Positions 54,772 to 64,000 of a DNA stretch of 64,000 bases are shown one piece after another. The stretch is taken from assembly GCA_019915135.1 (NCBI GenBank), contig JAHLMK010000019.1:992001-1056000 (forward strand), in the 5' to 3' direction. Origin of the DNA: Strobilurus pachycystidiatus (Eukaryota; Basidiomycota; Agaricomycetes; Agaricales; Physalacriaceae). Position 1 is the stretch's first letter, and every line of letters begins with the position of its first letter. The position numbers and the translations under genes were made by a program. Below the pieces are notes generated by a model. It saw only the letters and a program-made list of their open reading frames with translations, did no database searches and was not told the DNA's origin.

Positions 54772-57161
54772 TGTACTCAAGAGTCTGGGACTGCCGTCCA
54801 ATAATATCAACATCACACTAGTCACCGCCATTGAAAGGTCAGCTGGCGGGATCCCGCCGTCCCGACTCCAATGCGAGCCCGACGTCGGCGACCTCCAGCG
54901 GGCGCGGGGCGCACAACGACAGCAAAATGAGCTATGCGTCGTCCACGCAAATAGTTACCGCGTCAATGTGCGAATGGTCAAAGGACGCGGCGGCGGTGTG
55001 TTGACGAAATCTCGAGATTCGGTTGAAAGAGTTGACGTTGATTGCATGTAAGCTCGATACGATGTCGCCGAGAGCGGCGGTCGCAGTGTCGAGTCAAACT
55101 GATAATGGCGTGTCATCTGGTGAGTCGTTTTGCAGCGTCGCATGTGGTCGTCGTCGCCAGAGTAGTCGTCGTCCAGTGTCAATGGCCTATGATGGTGATG
55201 GTAAGAGGACGAGTAACGATCACGGGAAACAAATTGAACGCACCTTGAATTGGGACTTGGCTAGTCAGCGAAAATACTTGAACATGGAAGTTTTGGGTCG
55301 TCGTTTCGATGTCGAGTAAGTAGTCGGTATCGTCGAGTAATGTCGAGGTTGAAATTTGAGGTAATGTCAAAGTTCTATGAGAACGTCATAGTAAGTTAGT
55401 GTTCAGTGAATGGGTAGGCAAATGGAACGAATAGTAAGGTGACCAAAAGAGAAATGTAAGGGAATGTTCTCGATGGCGAGCAGAGTAAGTGCAAGCACAA
55501 GTGTTCAAAGCATAAAAAGTAAAGCCTACCAAATGCGCCGGAAGTCAAGTCGACGAAAGATTTGCAGAGAGTAGAGAGAATCAAGCTTTGTTGAAAGGGG
55601 TGGTCAGGTAAGGTCAAGATCTGAGTGTAGATAGTCGAGATAGGCTAGCGTCCGGGTATGAGAGGCGAAGTGGGAGTGGCGGATAATGCTCAACTTACCG
55701 AAATCATCCTCCCTTATATACCAAGCTCCCACCGCATCAAACACGCAATGATTCTGACCATTCCGCACCCGAGCTTCCGCCCACGGGCCACGGGCCCCAA
55801 AGAAACACAGAAATAACTCAATAGACCAATCCTGATTGCGCCGCCCAGCACATTCGTAACCCGCCCAGATCATCATGCGTAGTCACGCTGACACGTCCAA
55901 AGGTTTTCCAAGAGTTGTTGCCAGTGGAACAGTATCCCCCGTCGCGTGTCGAGTCCGGTTCAGCATTCCGGAGCGATAGACACCAAGTTTGAGTCGGTAG
56001 TGGGAGGAAAAATTGGTGGGGAGGTAGTCGAGCAGCTCAGTTCAGGTACCAGTAAGGCACCGCATGGCCGAGAAGGCGCGCAGAGCGCGGACAACGAGCA
56101 GAGGGCGCAAGAGACGATGAGAGAGAGAGAACAAGCACGTATGCGTCATAGCACGTGCTCGAACCCGTTCCGAAAGTCCAGAGTTGCGATCTTGATTTTT
56201 GACTTCCACCTCCTCCAAATTATCGACTTGCCACAATCATTCGCGATGGATCTTTAGCATCTACTCATGTGCTGACTGACAGAGGGAGGCGATGAGTGTA
56301 GCGCTGGGCAACGCGCAAATGGACTTGGTCAGTTTTCCCAATTCGGACTTGGCGCGAACTTTCCCGACTTACTCATTTGCTTGGCAGGTCTCGAAATAGA
56401 TTCATGACACTTACGGACCGTGCTCTGGACGTCCCCAATTGTTTCAAAGGAGGAATCCCGGCAGCAGAGAAAGTTTTGCTTGGTTCTGGGAATTTTTGGT
56501 GCGTATCTGTATGTCACAATTTATCTGCATCTAATTCTGCTAGTGTACATTGGCAGATTGTAATTACGATTGTGCGCGCAATGCCATAGAGGTTCCGGTC
56601 CGGCCAGACTCCGTGAAGCGTCACTGGCTCATGTGTTGTCGAGCAAGCACGCTTCCTCTTTTGCTCGCGGCGCGAGCATCAACCCACTTATCTCATTTTG
56701 CATGACTCTCAATCTCAATCTTCAAACTTGATCTCCCGCTTGCAAACTTCAAGAAATCCCTCGCATCTCAAGTCTTGCCCTCAAGATACTAAGCCTCAAG
56801 TTTACTGTTTCACTGCTCATGTCAATGTGTGCCGCTGCAACTTAAATCAGCTCATGTCTCGCAATCACGCAATCATCTCCATGACCACAATCCAGCCTAT
56901 TCCAAAGTCTCAGCATTGTTGGGCTCAACGACGCTGGGACTTTGGAATTGACGGGATTCAGGCTCATACGGAAACATTAGTTAGTAATTGTGATTTGAGT
57001 GTCCGGCCGAGCGCAGCCGGCGAGAACCTGAACCTAGAATTTTGGGAGGAAAAGTTCCCACCCTCCTTCCTCTTATACCACCACCCATCTGGTCAAATAT
57101 CTCCCCAGTGCCATTCCCTACCTTCTCACATACCGTCTCCTGCCTTCTCAGGCCTCCGACA

Positions 57162-59180
57162 ATGAGCTTGACAATGTTTGTAGACACTCACCGTGGTCGT
57201 TGGTCAGTTCGCGGCCTACCCAGCTTCTTTGCTCTTTGCTGACACTCTCCCAGTATTTCGCGCATTCTGCGAGCCCAACAGCGTGTCGTTGATGACCACG
57301 AGTCGTTGGGCGTCGTCGTCGGGGGAGTGCCACGTCGTTGCCGGGTGGTGACGAGGAGCAAGTGCATCCGGCAAACGCCGGCACTGCTTTCTCTCGTACC
57401 GTCCCGCTCGTACGTTTTGTTTTTCTCTGTTTTCATTGACTCCAAACCAACCTGACACTGCTCATAGTCTCCACAATGCTTCTGAATGGCCGTTCCTGAT
57501 TGATGGGTTGGTTTGATGCTGACGGTAAGTCCCGCCACACTTGCTCAGCTCTTTGTCGTCAACTTACAATCTTTTCCAGCATTTCTCGACCCTGAATCGC
57601 CCGAGGTCGACGCCCCGCCGGCGAGGCGAACTCCCGCGCTATCAGGTCAGGCCAGACACACATAGACAGCGGCCACCTGCTGCTGTCCCGCCTTACGAAT
57701 GGGGTCGAAGACCCATTCGTTTTACTAGTGAGTCCTGTCTACGTGTCTGTTGAGATCTCATTGACCTCCCTTATGCAGTACGCGGGCTCCTGGACTCGCC
57801 AACCGCGGCCGCAGCCTTCGCGGTTATTGCGCCACATTGTCGTGGCCCTTCCCGACCTCTACCTGTGCCTTGAAACGTCGTGAGACGACGTGTCGACGCC
57901 GGGCGGACTGTCCCAGATGGATGGTAAGTTGACTGAAACCCTTTTCTTTGTGTACATTTCTAACGACTTTCTAGACCTCAAAATCCCGAAATTCGCTGGA
58001 CCCAGACGCCCCGCCGGCGAGGCGACGTCTCGGCCATACGATCAGAAAGCTCGATCGACGTGGACAGTAGCTAGACGCTGCTGTCCCTTCGTGCTGTGGG
58101 TGTATTCGAGGTATGTTCATTGTTCTTTCGATGTCCGGACCTCATTGACGCAGTGCCCATCCTCTACGCCATATCCCGTGCCCGTAGATGCGCCGAGACG
58201 ACGTATCGACGCCGGGCGGACAGCCTGAAATGTCTGGTGAGTTTCTGAAACAGTTTCCTCGGCGTTTGCTTTATAAAGACTTCACAGTTCGAAATCTCCC
58301 ACCTCGCTAGGTCGCGACGCCCCGCCGGCGAGGCGACGTCGCCGCTATACGGTCCGGAAGATCAACGTCGACAGCAGCTGGTCGCTGCTGTCCGTCCCTT
58401 GGCCGTTGCCAATCAAGTTCAAGGTGTGCACTGATGGTGTTCTTCGATGTGCGGACTGGACCCTGTTGACCTCCATTCCCAACCTCTCCTGTGTCTGAGA
58501 ATTCGCCAAAACAACGTGACAACGCCGGGCGGACTAATTCAAATCCTGCGAGTTTCCAAACCTGTTTTGTTTTATTTAAGTTTTGACTTCTTTTCTGACG
58601 ACTTTTCACAGCTCACATTCCTGAAGATTCTTGAAACAGGACGCCTCGCCGGCGAGGCGACATCACGCCGGTACGGTCAGGAAGCTTCACGTCGATGCGC
58701 TGCTCTCTCCTTTGTCACCGGGGATTCGACGTTCACGCCACGCAGAGTGCCTGAGATCTACTGTGAGTCATTCTGACGTGTTTTCTACTTGCGTACCATC
58801 CTGAAATTGTTTTATGGGTAAAGAGTTCTAGATATGCTGGAAACGGACGTCTTCAGGGAGGCGAACGAGGCGAGGTGGGTATGCGGTTCAGAATCTGCAA
58901 GGTGTGATGGTTAGTTTTATCCATGCGCCACAATGTAGTGATGAACTGACCTCGTTTGCAGATGTTCCTGGACCCTGAGCACGTCCCGAGACGACGTATC
59001 AGCACCTCGCAACAGAGGCTATAACGTCAGGTAAGTTTCCGAGACTGTTCACGTCAACGTTTCAATGTTGACTGTCATGTTCAGTTAAATCTCGTAAGGG
59101 CAAACACCCCGCCGGCGAGGCCCGTTTTCGTTGACGATGCAAATATCTCAAGAAGACGGACAGAGAGCATAAGATTACGG
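57162..59180 (+). CDS. Repeated-exon candidate gene, unit 2 (diverged copy)
   Basis: Same start and exon-intron rhythm as 47180-49152, with cores at about 57611, 58008, 58319, 58643 (a perfect palindrome GCCTCGCCGGCGAGGC), a degenerate one near 58855, and 59106. A 112-codon frame at 57890-58228 runs through one module and includes Phe-Ala-Gly-Pro-Arg-Arg-Pro-Ala-Gly-Glu-Ala. Divergence from unit 1 begins near 57580 and is far higher than in the flanks. Coding status uncertain. Confidence 0.35.
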
Positions 59181-59877
59181 GTAAGTTGAAAGTATTCAAT
59201 GTGTTATTGGATGCCTACCTTGTTTCCAGATTCCTCGCCCCACATCGATGCTAAATCGAGAGGCGCGAGCAAGTTGGCGTTCGCGTTCCCGGATGCGAGA
59301 TTTGCAGGTCCGTCGATTTCGACATGAGTACGGCAGCGCGTTGGTTTCCGTGAATGTGAGGATCTGCGAGTTGGCGGATTTGGAGGTAAGGAATGCAATC
59401 TGAAAGTAAAGAGTAAGCCAGATTGAGTTCGGATTACCTACGTTCCTTACCTTTACTTAGCATTCCAGCAACACTGTCACCCGAGTCTCACTCCTAGGGG
59501 TGGGGCTTGGTTTTTTTTATTTGAAGCCAAGTGCCGGCTGGCAGGGGAAACTATGGCCGAATTTTCCGCGGGTTTCTCTCGAGCAGAGGGGAGAGCGTTC
59601 CAGAGGCCACAGCGGCTTATATAAGTAATGTAGAAGGCGTGTGGTAGCGTAGAATGCGAAATAGAGACGATTGAGGCCACATGCAAAGGCGGGGGAAAGT
59701 GATCGCCACGAGCAGCCGGATTGGGCGACTGCTACTCGGGGTAGGGCAAGGCTCACTCGACTCACGCCATGGACACCACCCACTCACAGCACGCGCCAAC
59801 GGAGGAGCGCGGGGTAACGCGGGGAACAACCACGGCCGCGCGAGGAGGAGGCGAGGGACAGGGGGGAAGAAGACGGG

Positions 59878-59911
59878 TGAAGAAGACGCGGGGCGAAGAA
59901 GACGTGGGGCG
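59878..59911 (+). repeat. 16-bp minisatellite, 2 copies, end of unit 2
   Basis: Same unit as at 49846 with one exact and one GTGG copy. The five-unit (80-bp) difference accounts for most of the length difference between the two flanks. Confidence 0.9.
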
Positions 59912-60173
59912 ACGAAGAGAAGAGGCGAACAGCGAGTAATGATAGGTGGACAAAAGGTTGAAGATGCGAACACAACCTTGACTCTTGAGGCGAATTGGAC
60001 GGTACAAAGTGCCGGACGCACAACGGACCGAAATGGAGGAGCATCACCAGCCTCTGCTTTTTCTGAAACCACCACGTCGCGTACGATTTTCATTGTGCTC
60101 GCTGTTGCCGCCGTTGTTGACAGCATTTCTTTGCAGGCATGCGCTCAGCGCTGCTCACTGCCCGCCGCGCGCC

Positions 60174-62732
60174 ATGTCGTGGCTTTTGCACCACGGACTT
60201 GAGCCGTTGACTGGCCGTCTATGCAGGCGTCAACTGCAGCTTTTCCACTCCTCCGCTGTCGTTGCCGGGAAAAAACGCGGTGGCGGCAAATCAGGCAAGC
60301 GACGCAGGGGCGGCTCGAACACGGTCGCCGTGCCGCCGCCAAAGTTCCAGAGGGAAGCCCTTCCCCACGCCGGCCTCGGCGACGAAGCAAAAGCCCCTTC
60401 GGACACGTCCTCGCTACAAACGCCCTCTCTCCTGGGATTCCGGCCCCCACCAGGCAGATCCCGCTGGGCACGCGAGCTCCGACAAACTGCCTGGACGCCG
60501 CGTTCGCCCAATACTCCCTCCGACGCCATCACCCGCCATTTCCGACCGTCTTTCCCTGATTCTCAGGCCCAACGGGGCAGCTCGGACTCTGGCGGCTCAT
60601 ACCAGCGGAACAGCCCACAATCCGGCGGCTCATACCAGCGAAACAGCCCACAATCTGGCGGTTCATACCAACGCCCCAGCGCAGAATCCAATGGCCAATA
60701 CCGAACTGAAAGCGCAGAATTCAGCGGTTCATCACGGCGGAGCAGCCCACAATCCGCTGGTTCGTATGAACAGGGCAACCCAGAGTCCAGTGGTCACCAA
60801 CGGGGCAGCTCAAGCGGCTCATCTTATCGGGAAGGCCCTGAACCTCGCGAGCAAAGTGGTTCATTCGAGCGTGGCCCAGGAGGAAAATCGTACCAAAATG
60901 GGCGCAGTAGCGCCTTTCAACGGGATAATAGACCGTCAGGGCAGAGACGCTCAGAACATGTACGTTTATATTAGTCTCAATAGTTGTTTTGTTCAATTCA
61001 TGTTTTGTTGAGAAATCTGACACGGCTTACGACGATACGCAAGGCATTCCCAACGCAATCTCAAGCAATGGCGACGCGCCCTCCCCCAAACTGGCACTCG
61101 TCACGTCGAACGACGTTCCAAAAGACGGTTTCACATCTCCTCCCCTGATGCCTGGCCTTCTTAGCTGTCTGCAGACTGTCCTTGGTCCAAACGCGAAACC
61201 TACGCCGATACAGGCTTTGAGTATAAAGCATCTCCTCCAAAATGATGAGAAAACGTACAAGGAGTTCTTGCTTGCATCAGAAACTGGCTCTGGCAAATCG
61301 ATAGCATATCTCCTTCCCCTCCTCCAGTCGCTCAAGCAGTCAGAGCTCGACGGCTCTGTCAACCGACAGCGCACCCACCCTCTCAACCCCCGGGCTCTCA
61401 TCCTCGCTCCCACGCACGAACTCGCCCGCCAACTTTCCACCTTTGCGAAATCTCTCATCCACGACATCAAGCTCCGTATCCAGTGCGCGAGCCGCGCCAA
61501 CGTCAGCAACAAGATGGACACGTTTGGCGGGACAGCACGCCAGATGAAGGACAAACTCGACGCGCTCTTTGGAGAGAAGGACTTTGACATGCGGGCGGAG
61601 GGTCGGTTTCCTGTGGATGTCGTGGTTGGCACGCCGATGAAGTTGTTGACGATGGTCAAGGGCCGTGGATGGGATAAACGTGTTGGTGAAGAGGAAAAGC
61701 CGATCGCAGAGGAAGAAGAGCAAGTAGACGAGGAGGAGGATGACGACAAGCCCAGGTTCAGGAGAGGACGCGACATTCCCCTTCCTCGCCCCGGACGGAC
61801 TGGCAGGTCGCCTTCCGAACTCGGCTTGATCAACGTCGAATGGGTCATCGTCGACGAAGCTGACGTTCTCTTTGGTGCGTTCCTCCCTTTTTTCCTCAAT
61901 CTTTGTCGCTCATACATCTTTCACAGACCCCGATTTCCAGGAAACGACGCGTCTCCTACTCTCCGAAATCGCCTCCGCGCGCGGCAGCCCCGTGCCGTAC
62001 TTCCCCGACACGTTCAACTACAACAAGACCGAGCTGCCGGAAAGCAAGCCCGTCGCGTACCCGTTCAACCTTGTCCTTACTAGCGCGACGATCCCGAGCG
62101 CACTGAGCAACTACCTGAACATCCACCACCCGAAGCACACACGCCTTGCCTCGCCCAAGCTGCACCATCTTCCCAAGACGCTCCAGACCGAGTACGTCGG
62201 GTACACGGGCGGGAACAAGCTTGCGGACATCGAGAAGCGCGTGCGCAAGGTCTGGTCCGAGGACAGCCTCACGCGCACCTCGCAGCTCTCCAAAGTGCTC
62301 GTGTTCTGCAACAAGAACACCAAGGTGCAGATGCTCGCGCGGCATCTCGAGGAAAAGGGCATCAAGGCGATCGCCATCGACGGCTCGCCCGAGAGTCGCG
62401 CGAAGGGCTCTAATCGGCACCTTAATGGGTTCCTGAGGAAGCCGCTCGCCGAGGAAGAGAAGGCAGGCGAGGAGGCAGAGGACACGGACGTGTCGAAGAC
62501 GCCGCACGTCCTCATCACGACGTCGCTGCTCTCGCGCGGCATCGACTTTTCGCCGCAGATCAAGCATGTGTTCATCGTCGACGAGCCGCGGAATATGGTG
62601 GACTTTTTGCATCGCGCGGGCAGGTCGGGGCGGGCGGGGCAGAATGGGAAGGTGGTGGTGTTTGGCAAGTTGGAGGGAAGGGGGAGTAGTAGGGCGAAGG
62701 ATGTGCGGATGCGGGTGGGCAAGTTGCGGTGA
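60174..62732 (+). CDS. MRH4: Mitochondrial DEAD-box RNA helicase, MRH4-like (copy 3)
   Basis: Exons 60174-60959, 61013-61874 and 61927-62732, 817 residues. It keeps the full 11-residue repeat array like copy 1. The presequence has two changes (Ile to Leu at about residue 9, Pro to Arg at about 15), and the rest is practically identical. All motifs are present. The sharp rise of divergence just after its stop codon suggests that the coding unit has been homogenised or is under strong constraint. Confidence 0.88.
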
Positions 62733-63305
62733 TCTGCGAGGCGTAGATTTATGAATACTTAATACCACTCACTCATTTACAGTACACTATCCACTCATCC
62801 ATTCACCCCTCATACATAATTTACCATTCAAACCAAGTAGTGTTTCGAGAACGGAATTTTCGTTCGAATTGAGCAGTCATTCAAAATCGAGATGCATGCT
62901 AACATTGTTACAATACAGATACAGTACGTTCTGAACTTCTCGATGGCCTTCACACCCCATCTATCTGAGACAGCGTCCCTAATTCGAAATCAGTCGCGGA
63001 TATGTATGTACTACAACGAATCCTTCCCCGCCTGACCCGTGCACGTCAGGCCGGGCACACCTCCGCACCGATTTCGTGTCACACTTTGCCATCGGGATAC
63101 ATCCCTTGCTTTCCGTATGTCTCCTTCCGTATCCATAAGACTAGTCTACACTATACGATAATCTACGGAACTCGAATGTAATGGTAATCAGACGTTTGAG
63201 CAGATACCGGTCGTCGACCAGAGACCAAAAAGTCAACAAGACCGGATGCGGTCAATCAAGTCAGAGGAGCGTCGAAAGGATATGAGTGTCTTGGGCAGGT
63301 AGACT

Positions 63306-64000
63306 TCAGTCGTCGTCTTCGACGACGACGTTGTCCGTGGACCTCAAATCTAGAGATCAAAATGAGCACATGAGATATACAACCAATGAGGATAACATAC
63401 CATAGCAGGGTACACCAGCGTTCATCGCAGCATCTTGGCTGCGGACTCCGTTAACGATGGGCTTTGATGCAGTATTCGTCCCAGTGAGCGCTGTACGGAC
63501 AGGTCAGTAATGGTCAAACACATCAAGGTCTCGAGAATGAACAGCTCACCTTGTAGCCAGAGTAGTGCAGCACTAGACTGAGATAAAGCCATTGTATACC
63601 AGAAAATGACGACTTGGTCAATACTCTGCGCCATGCCGCCAGTCGTCCGCCTCCCGCCACATGTTGAAATTCGGTCATAGAAAGCTACACCAACGGCGTC
63701 GCCGAGATAGCGCATGGGTGCCAAACGGTCCAAATTCCAGATATAAGGAGTTGTCCGGACGGCAGAACGACCTGCAGCTGAGAAATTAATTATATAAACA
63801 TGTGTCCAAACGATTAGGCTTACCTTTCATCGTGTGCGGCACCGATGCGCCTCAGATTCGGCAACATGACGCCCAGCCATATGGCACAAAACATGATTTA
63901 GGTCTTGGGTGAGTGGCAGTGCGACTGCCGACGTTCCGTCTCTTGTCCCGCCTGCGCCGCAAATGAATTTCTGCCCCATGAACGGCGGCGGCGGGAGACA
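63306..64000 (-). CDS. Multi-exon candidate gene on minus strand, unit 3 (partial, open)
   Basis: Only the 3' exons are inside the window. Without the 7-bp insertion, the exon from about 63775 to 63557 stays open from the Tyr-Ile-Trp-Asn-Leu-Asp segment through a hydrophobic stretch (Gln-Val-Val-Ile-Phe-Trp-Tyr-Thr-Met-Ala-Leu). Two further GT-AG introns lead to a last exon ending in an acidic tail (Val-Val-Val-Glu-Asp-Asp-Asp) and a TGA at 63306-63308. This is the best evidence that the family once was, or still is, protein-coding. Function unknown; one membrane segment is possible. Confidence 0.4.

Larger units (their letters stand above)
49984..59936 (+). repeat. Tandem 10-kb unit 2
   Basis: Same gene order as unit 1. 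It lacks a 33-bp repeat in the helicase gene and has a strongly diverged repeated-exon array (57580-59400). Its end, from about 59440, matches the end of unit 1 except for the minisatellite length. Confidence 0.95.
59937..64000 (+). repeat. Tandem 10-kb unit 3 (cut by window end)
   Basis: Contains the third helicase gene, nearly identical to copy 1. The 3' flank from about 62735 onwards differs from units 1 and 2 by many substitutions and small indels. It ends within the minus-strand candidate gene. Confidence 0.95.

Noticed and set aside
1..64000. tRNA or rRNA genes
   Set aside because: No convincing A-box/B-box pairs with cloverleaf potential or rRNA-like stretches were noticed by eye; a covariance-model scan would be needed to exclude them.

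Overview
The window is nuclear DNA of a filamentous fungus, most likely an Agaricomycete (mushroom-forming basidiomycete). The evidence is: many introns of 47-60 bp with GT(A/G)NGT donors, CTAAC-type branch points and (C/T)AG acceptors; multi-exon genes on both strands; and typical families (QDE-1/Rdp1-type RNA-dependent RNA polymerase, NRPS-like adenylate-forming reductase, F-box proteins with an N-terminal coiled coil, MATA-type HMG-box protein, mitochondrial DEAD-box helicase). No bacterial operons, rRNA, tRNA or CRISPR arrays were seen.

Layout. 1-5.3 kb: the N-terminal part of a SpvB/TcB-like (toxin-complex type) gene runs off the left edge on the minus strand. Next to it lies a decayed, multi-frame coding relic and a small unidentified plus-strand gene. 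5.8-10.4 kb: a complete 13-exon RNA-dependent RNA polymerase. 10.9-16.9 kb: accessory DNA with a relic of the mRNA 3'-end processing factor Rna14/CstF77, two full and one partial copy of a ~1.25 kb dispersed repeat, and small coiled-coil genes. 16.9-21.0 kb (minus): a 16-exon adenylation-thiolation-reductase enzyme. 21.4-24.9 kb (minus): an SDE3/MOV10/Hrr1/SAD-3-type superfamily 1 RNA helicase. 25.5-28.1 kb: an amino-acid/GABA/choline-type permease. 30-39.5 kb: HMG-box factor, F-box protein, a large coiled-coil protein and a GT25 glycosyltransferase. 39.96-64 kb: a tandem triplication of a ~10 kb unit, the third copy cut by the window end. Each unit carries an intact MRH4-like mitochondrial DEAD-box helicase, a minus-strand multi-exon candidate gene and, in units 1 and 2, a plus-strand array of repeated exons built around the peptide core RRPAGEA.

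How the genes fit together. The RdRP and the SDE3/Hrr1-type helicase belong to families that act together in RNA silencing: Rdp1-Hrr1 in the fission yeast RDRC, and SAD-1-SAD-3 in Neurospora meiotic silencing. Finding both within 20 kb is noteworthy. The remaining single genes look like ordinary unlinked functions. The triplicated region is the most dynamic part: helicase coding sequence is almost invariant between copies, whereas minisatellites, the repeated-exon array and some flanks have diverged strongly.

A recurring oddity is the use of inferred GC-AG introns, four of them within about 12 kb. Two sit at catalytic motifs: in the phosphopantetheine serine codon of the reductase and directly after the Walker A motif of the helicase. 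The permease also has a 6-nt micro-exon. All gene models come from reading splice signals and conserved motifs by eye; no transcript or database evidence was available.
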